DNA from: an uncultured Collinsella sp.
Lineage (GTDB): Bacteria; Actinomycetota; Coriobacteriia; Coriobacteriales; Coriobacteriaceae
Assembly: GCA_900541685.1 (NCBI GenBank)
Contig: UQKM01000016.1
Span: 1 to 53,838, forward strand
Direction of reading: 5' to 3'
Length of the DNA stretch: 53,838 nt
Shown: positions 15,384 through 22,714 of the stretch, one piece after another
How positions within the stretch are numbered: position 1 is the first letter of the stretch
How the letters are laid out: every line of letters starts with the position of its first letter
Position numbers and translations under genes: made by a program
The notes under the pieces: model-generated
The model's database searches: none
Told to the model about the DNA's origin: nothing
The model's input: the letters and a program-made list of their open reading frames with translations, nothing else

Positions 15384-17190
15384 GTGCCTCGCCTCCTTCC
15401 TGGGTCTGAGCTTGCGTTGCGGATGCCTCGGTGTCGGCCTCGACGGCCCCTTCGCCCTCGGCAGACATCTTGTTTTGCGAGGTAAAGGTCTCGCGGTAGA
15501 TCTCGCTCGTCTTGAGTAGCTCGTCATGGTTGCCGATCTGCGCGATGCGGCCGCCCTCCATGACGATGATGCGGTCTGCGTCCTGCACGGAGCTGATGCG
15601 CTGGGCGATGATGAGCTTGGTCGTGTTGGGCAGATAGCTTGCCAGTCCTGCGCGGATCTTGGCGTCGGTCTTGGTGTCGACGGCGCTGGTGGAGTCGTCC
15701 AGGATCAAGATCTTGGGGCGACGCAGCAGGGCGCGTGCAATGCACAGGCGCTGCTTCTGACCGCCCGAAACATTGGAGCCGCCCTGTTCGATCCAGGTGC
15801 CGTAGCCCTTGGGGAAACCGTCGACAAACTCGTCGGCGCAGGCCAGATGCGCTGCCTCGCGGACTTCCTCGTCGGTGGCGTTCGGGTCACCCCAACGCAG
15901 GTTCTCGGCGATGGTGCCGCTAAACAGCACGTTTTTCTGCAGCACCATGGCGACCTGGTGACGCAGCGCGTCCAGGTCGTAGTCGCGCACGTCCACGCCG
16001 CCCACGCGCACAGCGCCTTCGGTGGTGTCGTACAGGCGGGCGATGAGGTTAACGAGCGTGGACTTGGCCGAGCCGGTGCCGCCGATGATGCCGATGGTCT
16101 CGCCGCTCGTAATGTGCAGGTCGATATCGTCGAGCGCCTGGCGCTTCGCATGCTTGGAATACTTAAAGCTCACGTGGTCAAAGTCGATGGAACCGTCGGC
16201 AACCTCGAGCACGGGCTCGGCGGGATCGGCGATCGTGGGCTCGGCGGCCAGCACCTCGGCAATGCGGTGTGCCGATTCGTCGGCCATGGTCACCAGGACA
16301 AAGATCATCGACAGCTGCATCAGGCTCATGAGAATCTGGAAACCATAGGTAAAGGTCGAGGAGAGCTGGCCCACGTCGAACAGCGTGCCCTGGCTCGTGA
16401 TGATGAGCTTGGAGCCCAGGTAGATGATGACGACAAACGCGCCGTTGACGCAGATGTTCATCATGGGGTTGTTAAAGGCGAGCAGCTTCTCGGCGCGGGT
16501 GAAGTCCATCTGGACGTCGCGCGCGGCGGTCGCGAACTTCTCCTTCTCAAAGTCTTCGCGCACATAGCTCTTGACCACGCGCATGCCGGTGACGTTTTCC
16601 TCGACGGACTCGTTAAGGGCATCATACTTGTGGAACACGCGCGAGAAGATGGGGCGCACCTTAAAGATGAGAAAGAACAGTCCAAAGCCCAGCAGCGGAA
16701 TGATGACCAGGTAGACCATGGCGACGCTGCCGCCCATGATAAACGCCATGGTAAAGGCGAAGATCAATACCAGCGGCGCGCGCACGGCGATACGGATGAT
16801 CATCATAAAGGCCTGCTGCACGTTGTTGATATCGGTGGTCAGGCGCGTGACGAGCGAGGAGCTCGAGAACTCATCGATGTTGGCAAAGCTGAACGTCTGG
16901 ATCTTGTAGAACAGGTCGTGACGCAGGTTCTTGGCGAACCCGCAGCTCGCATGGCTGCAGGTGACGCCGGCCGCGGCGCCAAAAGCAAGCGACGTCAGCG
17001 CGATGAGCACCAAAAAGCCTGCGGTGGGAAGCATCTCGGCTACGGTGGCGCCGTCTTTGATGGCGTCGATCAGGTTGGCAGTGATAAATGGAATCAGCAT
17101 CTCGCAGAGCACCTCGCCAAGCACAAGCAACGGCGTAGCAACGGTGACTTTCATATAGTCGCGGATGCTGCCCATGAGGGTTTTAATCAT
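15376..17190 (-). CDS. ABC exporter, permease-ATPase half-transporter (degenerate-site subunit)
   Basis: A 604-residue partner of the gene downstream. Six hydrophobic segments span about residues 15-310; the ATPase part has Walker A IIGGTGSAKST, signature NVSGGQKQR and Walker B ILILDDSTSAVD. The residue after the Walker B aspartate is Asp and not the catalytic Glu, the hallmark of the non-hydrolysing site in heterodimeric exporters. It overlaps the MarR gene by eight bases and the second subunit by eight bases. A C-terminal acidic, Ala/Glu/Gln-rich tail (residues about 580-604) looks disordered. Confidence 0.92.
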   Translation of the reverse strand: MIKTLMGSIRDYMKVTVATPLLVLGEVLCEMLIPFITANLIDAIKDGATVAEMLPTAGFLVLIALTSLAFGAAAGVTCSHASCGFAKNLRHDLFYKIQTFSFANIDEFSSSSLVTRLTTDINNVQQAFMMIIRIAVRAPLVLIFAFTMAFIMGGSVAMVYLVIIPLLGFGLFFLIFKVRPIFSRVFHKYDALNESVEENVTGMRVVKSYVREDFEKEKFATAARDVQMDFTRAEKLLAFNNPMMNICVNGAFVVIIYLGSKLIITSQGTLFDVGQLSSTFTYGFQILMSLMQLSMIFVLVTMADESAHRIAEVLAAEPTIADPAEPVLEVADGSIDFDHVSFKYSKHAKRQALDDIDLHITSGETIGIIGGTGSAKSTLVNLIARLYDTTEGAVRVGGVDVRDYDLDALRHQVAMVLQKNVLFSGTIAENLRWGDPNATDEEVREAAHLACADEFVDGFPKGYGTWIEQGGSNVSGGQKQRLCIARALLRRPKILILDDSTSAVDTKTDAKIRAGLASYLPNTTKLIIAQRISSVQDADRIIVMEGGRIAQIGNHDELLKTSEIYRETFTSQNKMSAEGEGAVEADTEASATQAQTQEGGEAHE

Positions 17191-17689
17191 CCAGTTCCTC
17201 CCAGGTTACGCGGATTTTATCGAGCATTTCGGCGAGGTCCTCGCGCTCGTCGTGGGTGAGCGCGCTAAAGGCCCGTTCTCTAAAGCGGATGCGGGCTGCC
17301 TGGTCGATGCGGGCGTTTTCCCGGCCGGTTTCGGTCAGGCGAATGGTGAGTTGCCGTCGATCCTTGGGGTTACGGCTGCGCTCGATGAGGCCGTTGAGCT
17401 CGAGCTTGGACAGGATCTCGGAAAGCGATCCCGGCTTGAGGTCAAAGTGCATGCCGAGCTCCTGCTGCGACATCTCGCCGCCGGGTTGCTTGGCTAGCAG
17501 GCAGATGATGGGCGCCTTGCCGGATACGCCTCCGCCATGAAAGTGCATGTAATGGCCGCAAAAGCCCAGATTATTGAGGATGCGCTTGGCAAGCTTGTCT
17601 TCGGCGCTGACCGCTTCGGGTACATCCGCAGGCTGTGACGGGTCGCCGCCGGGCTCATGCGAACAAAGGTTAAGAGGTTCATCGCACAT
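17183..17689 (-). CDS. MarR-family transcriptional regulator
   Basis: A 168-residue winged-helix repressor with a 40-residue polar N-terminal extension. The recognition region is GGEMSQQELGMHFDLKPGSL, with the wing SRNPKDRRQLTIRLTETG matching the family DRR signature. It overlaps the first ABC subunit and so co-regulates the exporter. Upstream, GTTAGG (17714-17719) and CCTAAC (17738-17743) form an inverted repeat that may be its operator. Phenolic or drug-like ligands are typical for the family but nothing here identifies one. Confidence 0.9.
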   Translation of the reverse strand: MCDEPLNLCSHEPGGDPSQPADVPEAVSAEDKLAKRILNNLGFCGHYMHFHGGGVSGKAPIICLLAKQPGGEMSQQELGMHFDLKPGSLSEILSKLELNGLIERSRNPKDRRQLTIRLTETGRENARIDQAARIRFRERAFSALTHDEREDLAEMLDKIRVTWEELDD

Positions 17690-17713
17690 GAATTAGTGTT
17701 GCTCCTTTCTTTA

Positions 17714-17743
17714 GTTAGGTAGTGGAATTGTTTTGTGCCTAAC
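17714..17743 (-). promoter_or_regulatory. Candidate MarR operator
   Basis: GTTAGG and CCTAAC are six-base inverted half-sites separated by 18 bases, directly upstream of the MarR start. Half-sites are short, so this is only a suggestion. Confidence 0.35.
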
Positions 17744-17790
17744 CAATCTAGGAGCATGAGAAATCAATGTCAAGGTACCAAACTTATTAA

Positions 17791-17818
17791 GTTACGGCGT
17801 TTTACCAAACGCCGTAAC
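17791..17818. repeat. GTTACGGCG hairpin repeat, partial copy
   Basis: GTTACGGCGTTT-TACC-AAACGCCGTAAC, a perfect 12-pair hairpin identical to 35203-35230 and 50802-50829. Similarity continues only about 13 bases further (CGCTCGACGCTG), so this copy lacks the terminator-like second half. Confidence 0.8.
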
Positions 17819-17930
17819 CGCTCGACGCTGCAAGCGTTCCTAAGCGGCAATCTGATCCCTTGGGGACGAAGGAAAAGGTATCGTTTTGGGCTGCGATGAT
17901 GCCTTTCGAAGCGGCCTTGCCAAAAACTAT

Positions 17931-18066
17931 GCCTAATTACTACGATGAATCCAGCATCGCTGGCCACAACAGCTGTTTCTGAAAAAACGCAAACTATCTA
18001 CCTGCGGTTTTGTTGGAGAGAAATTCGTTGTGGTTGGAGGCGGGCGGTTAAACGTAGTAAATAGGC
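17931..18066. repeat. 136-bp intergenic palindromic element, copy 2
   Basis: Aligns with 8405-8540 over the full 136 bases without gaps: GCCTAATTACTACG at the left edge, TCTACCTGCGGTTTT from 17997 in the middle, GGTTAAACGTAGTAAATAGGC at the right edge. The left arm is more diverged than in copy 1. Confidence 0.7.
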
Positions 18067-18254
18067 ATAGTTTTGAAATGGCGCTATATGAGTAGCATCA
18101 ACTAGGCCGCTATGGAGCAAACAGCCCCCATTTCCGAAACCTTTCCGCAACAATTTGACCTCCACGGCGCCACCGCCCGCCCACAACGCCTCCTGCGCTA
18201 CACTTAGTCGCACTGTGGCGCTGCTGCGCCGTGCCCGAACCAAGGGAGACCCTC

Positions 18255-19079
18255 ATGAAGAATACTCAGCTGCTGCTGATTAACGATATGTGCGGTTACG
18301 GCAAGGTCGCGCTTTCCGCCATGCTGCCGGTGCTGTCGCACATGGGTTACCGTATCCACAATCTGCCGACGGCGCTTGTGTCCGATACGCTCAACTATCC
18401 CAAGTTCTACATCCACGACACCACGGAGTACGTGCGTCAGAGTCTTGCCATCTGGGAGGAGCTCGGCTTTGAGTTCGACGCCATCTCGACCGGCTTTATC
18501 GTGACCGAGGAAGAGACGCGTATCATCTCGGACTTTTGCCACCGCCGCGGGCAAAAGGGCACCAAGGTGTTCGTCGACCCCATCATGGGCGACAACGGCA
18601 AGCTCTATGCGGGCGTGCCCGAGTCCACGATCGGTCTCATGAGGCACCTGCTCGAGTGCGCCGATTACGCGGTGCCCAACTACACCGAGGCCTGTCTGCT
18701 CACCGATACGCCTATTGCAGAGCAGATCACGCCCGATGAGGCCCGCGCCCTTGTGGACGCCGTGCGCGAGCTGGGTGCCAAATCGGTGGTCATTACGAGC
18801 GCCGTGGTCAATGGCATGAACGCGGTTATCGGTTACGACCATGTAGCGGGGGAGTACTTCACGATTCCCTTTGAGCTCATTCCGGTCTATTTCCCGGGCA
18901 CGGGCGACACGTTTTCGGCGGTGCTCGTCGGCCGCGTTATGGCAGGTTGGAGTCTGCAGCGCGCGACGTCCGATGCCATGCGTGTGGTGGCTGAGCTTAT
19001 CGAGCGCAATGCCGACCAAGAGGACAAGTCGGCTGGCCTTCCCATCGAGGCCTGCCTGGATGTGATTGACCATGAGTAA
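18255..19079 (+). CDS. Pyridoxamine/pyridoxal kinase (PfkB-like, PdxK/PdxY type)
   Basis: A 274-residue ribokinase-superfamily kinase that phosphorylates pyridoxal, pyridoxine or pyridoxamine to the 5'-phosphate for vitamin B6 salvage. The opening LLINDMCGYGKVALSAMLPV, VDPIMGDNGKLY (108-118) and anion-hole/catalytic PGTGDTFSA with Asp218 are diagnostic. The start at 18255 follows AAGGGAGACCC; a start at 18231 would add nonconserved residues. Its last eight bases overlap the next gene (ATGAGTAA), so they are translationally coupled. Confidence 0.88.
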   Translation: MKNTQLLLINDMCGYGKVALSAMLPVLSHMGYRIHNLPTALVSDTLNYPKFYIHDTTEYVRQSLAIWEELGFEFDAISTGFIVTEEETRIISDFCHRRGQKGTKVFVDPIMGDNGKLYAGVPESTIGLMRHLLECADYAVPNYTEACLLTDTPIAEQITPDEARALVDAVRELGAKSVVITSAVVNGMNAVIGYDHVAGEYFTIPFELIPVYFPGTGDTFSAVLVGRVMAGWSLQRATSDAMRVVAELIERNADQEDKSAGLPIEACLDVIDHE

Positions 19080-19401
19080 TGCTGGCGAGGACGGCGTCAA
19101 GCCTGCGGGCGAGAACAGGCCGCTCGGCGCGCCGCGTGGCAAGCGGCCGCGTATCCGCGTGAGCTGCGTGGACCAGCTGGGGACGTGCCGCTGCCACCAC
19201 GGTCACAAGCCGGGCGACGTTTTTGACTTCGACCGCGATCGCGGCAAGATGTGCTCCATGGCCTGCCACGTGGGCTTTCCCTATATCGATATCCTGCGCT
19301 ACGGCGGAACCGTGCCTGGAAACGAGCCCGGTACGGCAAAGTTCTGCTGCCCCGAGGTCGATACTCTGAACGTCTGGCTTGCCGAGATCGTCGACGAGTA
19401 G
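19072..19401 (+). CDS. TIGR04076 family protein
   Basis: A 109-residue cysteine-rich small protein. After a basic 24-residue N-terminus, RIRVSCVDQLGTCRCHHGHK, GDVFDFDRDRGKMCSMACH and FPYIDILRYGG fit the TIGR04076 pattern (unknown function), with six or more cysteines including a terminal KFCCPE that could bind metal. Start overlaps the kinase stop. The coupling suggests a link with the kinase, but no function is known to me. Confidence 0.75.
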   Translation: MSNAGEDGVKPAGENRPLGAPRGKRPRIRVSCVDQLGTCRCHHGHKPGDVFDFDRDRGKMCSMACHVGFPYIDILRYGGTVPGNEPGTAKFCCPEVDTLNVWLAEIVDE

Positions 19402-19432
19402 TTGAGCGTGGATTATCTCCCGCCGAGAAAAT

Positions 19433-19496
19433 GAGCGTGGATTTTCTCCCGTTTAGAGCGCACTTGAACGCTCAAAGTGGGAGAAAAACCACGCTC
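19433..19496. repeat. Nested hairpin between TIGR04076 and phosphatase genes
   Basis: GAGCGTGGATTTTCTCCC (19433-19450) pairs with GGGAGAAAAACCACGCTC (19479-19496); an inner GAGCG/CGCTC stem lies within. A direct copy of the left arm is at 19404-19421. The two flanking genes are convergent, so it may terminate both. Confidence 0.6.
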
Positions 19497-19628
19497 GATT
19501 TGTATATGGGAATTCCGACTTCGCTTATGCCTATGCTTAGGCGTTGTCGTCGTTGTGCTGTGCGCGAGTAAGGTCAAATTTCTACATTTCATCCGATTTA
19601 TGGCTCTAAAAACTCTGCATTTCATCGA

Positions 19629-20075
19629 TTACAGCTGCTCGAGCATAGCAGTGCAACCGTCGAGTACGCCGCGGTAGGTGGCATCGAAGTTGCCGGTGTA
19701 CCAGGGATCGGCCACGTCGCCGGGGCGCTCGGTCCAATCGAGCAAGCGCGTAATCTTGCCGTCGGGGTCGTCGCCAAAGATGCGACGCAGGCCGCGCGCG
19801 TTCTCAGCATCCATATAGACAATGTGATCCCAGTCGCCATACTCCGCGCGACGCACCTGGCGCGCGCGATGTGCTACGACGGGAATCCCGACCTCGCGCA
19901 GCTTGGCGACGGTGCCGTGATGCGGCGGGTTGCCGATCTCCTCAGTCGAGGTCGCAGCGGAATCGATGACAAACTCGCCCGCGCGCCCGGCACGGCGCAC
20001 CAGCTCAGTAAACACCGACTCAGCCATCGTCGAGCGACAGATGTTGCCGTGACAGATAAACAGCACGCGTTGCAT
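19629..20075 (-). CDS. Low-molecular-weight protein-tyrosine phosphatase
   Basis: A 148-residue cytoplasmic phosphatase. The P-loop CHGNICRS (Cys8 to Ser15) is the CX5R(S/T) signature and the general-acid DPW is present near residue 125. The start at 20075 follows GAAAGGAAACC and puts the catalytic Cys at the usual position; the longer frame to 20120 is unlikely. It follows the MFS gene by 51 bases on the same strand. Homologues dephosphorylate bacterial tyrosine kinases or arsenate; neither partner is visible here. Confidence 0.9.
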   Translation of the reverse strand: MQRVLFICHGNICRSTMAESVFTELVRRAGRAGEFVIDSAATSTEEIGNPPHHGTVAKLREVGIPVVAHRARQVRRAEYGDWDHIVYMDAENARGLRRIFGDDPDGKITRLLDWTERPGDVADPWYTGNFDATYRGVLDGCTAMLEQL

Positions 20076-20126
20076 ACGCGGTTTCCTTTCGATCGCCATC
20101 ATCGAGCTCGAGTATCGCATCTGCGC

Positions 20127-21362
20127 TTACGCCCTCGCCCGCCTGCGCTCCCAGCGAGCCAACTTAATCGTCACTAGCGTAAGCGCCCAGGCCACAAGCG
20201 AGAACGCGGCGCCCACGGCGCCCACGTACGCAATGCCAATGCTGCTTACCACGGCGCCGCCCACTGCAGTGCCAAACGAGATGCCGACGTTAAACGCCAT
20301 GGGCTCAACCGAACTTGCGAGTACCATCGACTTGGGATGGCGGCTGCGTGCCACGTCCATAAAGTGCGTGATGCACGACACCGAGAACAGGTACATGAGC
20401 AACGCCAAGCTAAAGACAAAGACCAGCGCGAGCGGCATGGTGCCGCCCACGGCAAACAGCCCGAGTAACGCCGCAGCCTGCAGTACAAACGTCACAAGCA
20501 GTGCCTTCATGCCAAAACGCGCGTCGATCCATCCGCCTAAGATGTTCGAGATCAGGCAGAACACGCCGTAGGCCATAAGCGTGGTACTGGCTTCGACCGT
20601 GCCCATGCCCAGCACCTGCTCCAGATAGGGCGTCACGTAGCCGTAGAATACGTAGACCGACCCCACGCCAAACAAAAAGATGAGCATGCCGGTGATGATG
20701 CTCGGCTCGCGTAGAAGCCCCGCCTGCTCGCGAAAGGTGGCAGGCTCGTCGGTTTGCCCAGCGCGCGGCATAAACGCCACGAGCGCTCCGCAGATCAGAA
20801 CGGCAAAGGTCAGCGTGCCGTACATGGCCACGTGCCAATCGAGCGTGTCGGCCACAAACTTGCCGATCGAAGTGACAAAGACCATTGCCACGGAAAACGC
20901 ACCGTACACGACCGAGATGGCAAGCGAGGTTTGCTGCGGGGACAGCAGCTCGGGGATGTACGTCACACCCACGGCGAGCAGCGCACCCGAGACAGAGCCC
21001 AGGACAATGCGCGAGATAAACAGTACCTGGAAGTTGGGCGCCAACGCCATGACCAGGTTGCCGAGCACAAAGACGATGCTATAGCACACGAGCAGCTGGT
21101 AGCGGCGAAAACGCCCCGTGCTGAGCGCGAGCACCGGCGTCGCGATGGCGTAGACGAGCGCGAACACGCTGATGAGCTGGCCCGCAGTGGCAAGCGAGAT
21201 GCCGAGCTCCGTTGCCAAGTCGCTCTCGATACCGATGACCACGAACTCCGAGCAGCCGAGCGAGAAGCCCAGCAGCACGAGCAGCGCCAGGCAGAGCTTG
21301 GTGCGCGCGGGGGAGAGCGCGGCGGCGGTTGACTTACTTTTAGGCGTGGTTGCGGCGGTCAA
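20127..21362 (-). CDS. MFS transporter (sugar/drug efflux, AraJ/YdhP-like)
   Basis: A carrier of about 411 residues with twelve hydrophobic segments. The first helix region FSLGCSEFVVIGIESDLA and ISLATAGQLISVFALVYAI match the DHA1 exporters of the AraJ/NepI/YdhP group. No ATG is available near the front: the TTG at 21362 has GGAG eight bases ahead, while GTG 21371 and TTG 21410 lack ribosome sites, so the first is chosen. Upstream of the phosphatase gene and divergent from the LpdD-NUDIX gene. Confidence 0.8.
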   Translation of the reverse strand: MTAATTPKSKSTAAALSPARTKLCLALLVLLGFSLGCSEFVVIGIESDLATELGISLATAGQLISVFALVYAIATPVLALSTGRFRRYQLLVCYSIVFVLGNLVMALAPNFQVLFISRIVLGSVSGALLAVGVTYIPELLSPQQTSLAISVVYGAFSVAMVFVTSIGKFVADTLDWHVAMYGTLTFAVLICGALVAFMPRAGQTDEPATFREQAGLLREPSIITGMLIFLFGVGSVYVFYGYVTPYLEQVLGMGTVEASTTLMAYGVFCLISNILGGWIDARFGMKALLVTFVLQAAALLGLFAVGGTMPLALVFVFSLALLMYLFSVSCITHFMDVARSRHPKSMVLASSVEPMAFNVGISFGTAVGGAVVSSIGIAYVGAVGAAFSLVAWALTLVTIKLARWERRRARA

Positions 21363-21523
21363 GATTGTCACTCCAATGTCGCATGAATAAGCGGGATTCA
21401 ATCCCTGCAACTCTAGCAGAATGTGTCAGGTGCCTGCCCCCTTTGTCGCAGGCTGCGCTTGCCTGTATAGTCGCAATACAGGCGAAGATGGTCTCAGGTA
21501 CATCGCGGGCGACAGGAGATCCC

Positions 21524-22471
21524 ATGGGTATGCACACGACGAAGGTTGCGGTAGGCGAGGGCAAGTTTACGCTCGAGGCCCAGCTGACGGTGACGCCGCG
21601 CGGCATGGTGGTGTACGCCTGCTCGCCGGAGTACGCGCATCTGGGCGCCACGGCGCAGGCCATTCCGCGCCCTGAGCCCGGTCGCACGGCGACCGTGAGC
21701 ATCCTGGCCGTTCCGTGCCATCGAGATGAGATCCCGGCGCACGATATCGCGGCGGCGCTGGCCACGCGCTTTGGCGTGCCGGTAGTTGCAAGCACGGGCT
21801 TTCATGTGGAGCATGCGACTGCGGACGATCTGCAGCGCGTGCTCGCTACCACCAAGGAGCTCATCGCCGCGCTCGAGGAGGCCGCCGCGCGCATCCTGCG
21901 CGCCGGCTGGGATGAGGGCGGTGCGGGCGCCGAGGTCGTGGCGGTCGATGCCGCGACCGGCGAGGCGCTTGGCCCTGTCGATCGCATCGAGGCACATGCC
22001 GGCGAGGGCATCCTGCATCAGGCATTTCTGACGCTTCTGGTCGAGGGCCAGGGCGAGGACGCGCGCCTGCTGCTCTGCCGCCGCAGTCCGCTCAAGCGCC
22101 TGTGGGGCGGGGTGCTGGCCGATAGCTGCGCCGGCCATCCGCTCCCCGGGGAAGACGTCGCGGCCGCCACGGCGCGTCGCATCAACGAAGAGCTTGGCAT
22201 TGCGCGCGAGCCCGACCAGCTCAAGCACCTCGGTCACGTGGTGTATCGCGAGGATCACGGCGACGGCCGCTGCGAGTGCGAATGGTGCGAGGTGTTCGCA
22301 GCCCATGTTGAGCCGGGCGAGCTGCATATCAACCAAGAGGAGATCTCGGAGGTGCGTCGCGTGGCCCCGTCCGAGCTCAAAGGCTACCTGCAGGGTCACC
22401 CCGAGCAGCTGGCCCCCTGGCTCCGCGAGGCACTCAGCGACCCATCCATCCGTACGGCCCTCGCTATGTAA
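21524..22471 (+). CDS. Fusion of LpdD-like domain and IDI-like NUDIX domain
   Basis: A 315-residue two-domain protein. Residues 1-120 resemble LpdD, the small partner of UbiD-type gallate decarboxylase, now regarded as a prenylated-flavin chaperone: EAQLTVTPRGMVVYA, AHLG and STGFHVEHAT. Residues about 150-305 resemble type I isopentenyl-diphosphate isomerase: His158 and His165 (AHAGEGILH), His205 in CAGHP, and Glu251/Glu253 (CECEWCEVFAA) match the five metal ligands of the E. coli enzyme. The catalytic Cys position (E. coli Cys67) is Ala203, with Cys202 one residue earlier. The NUDIX box spans Gly204-Ile226. Start 21524 follows AGGAGATCCC. UbiD and UbiX genes lie 1.8 kb downstream, supporting a prFMN role. 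Domain identities come from motif recall, not a search. Confidence 0.75.
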   Translation: MGMHTTKVAVGEGKFTLEAQLTVTPRGMVVYACSPEYAHLGATAQAIPRPEPGRTATVSILAVPCHRDEIPAHDIAAALATRFGVPVVASTGFHVEHATADDLQRVLATTKELIAALEEAAARILRAGWDEGGAGAEVVAVDAATGEALGPVDRIEAHAGEGILHQAFLTLLVEGQGEDARLLLCRRSPLKRLWGGVLADSCAGHPLPGEDVAAATARRINEELGIAREPDQLKHLGHVVYREDHGDGRCECEWCEVFAAHVEPGELHINQEEISEVRRVAPSELKGYLQGHPEQLAPWLREALSDPSIRTALAM

Positions 22472-22498
22472 CAAAGGTACAGTCCCTTTGCCATATCC

Positions 22499-22565
22499 AA
22501 ACCGTCACAACATTCGATGAAAATCTCGAAATCGAGGAAAAGCGTCGAAGATTGTGACGGTTTTT
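22499..22565. repeat. CCGTCACAA nested hairpin repeat, copy 1
   Basis: AACCGTCACAA pairs with TTGTGACGGTT around an inner CTCGA/TCGAG stem; T5 follows. Nearly identical to 27369-27435. A remnant of the CAAAGG-type hairpin (22472-22490) stands directly before it, as in copy 2. Confidence 0.75.
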
Positions 22566-22630
22566 GCCCAGAGGATCGCTTCTCATCCAAAAATCCCGCT
22601 TGACTGTATTGCCACAACACGGCGCAACGT

Positions 22631-22661
22631 AAGGGGCGTCCGATAACGGGCGCCCCTTTTT
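22631..22661 (+). terminator. Terminator upstream of the DASS transporter gene
   Basis: AAGGGGCG (22631-22638) pairs with CGCCCCTT (22651-22658), then T-rich sequence. It ends transcription from the fusion gene or acts as an attenuator 53 bases before the transporter start. Confidence 0.7.
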
Positions 22662-22714
22662 AAGCGGCAACGTGGTTGCGAATCCGGAGCGCCCCCAACA
22701 AGAAAGGTGGGGAG

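Larger units (their letters stand above)
17690..18254. other. Gene-free divergent region between marR-type and pdx kinase genes
   Basis: 565 bases without a supported gene. It contains the candidate MarR operator (17714-17743), a hairpin repeat at 17791-17818 related to those after prfA and the LCP gene, and copy 2 of the 136-bp element. The last 190 bases show nothing recognisable but must carry the kinase promoter. Confidence 0.6.

Noticed and set aside
15526..17259. 577-codon plus-strand open frame opposite the ABC exporter subunit
   Set aside because: Composition (His/Asp/Gly-rich) is that of a GC-rich antisense shadow; the minus-strand frame has full ABC motifs.
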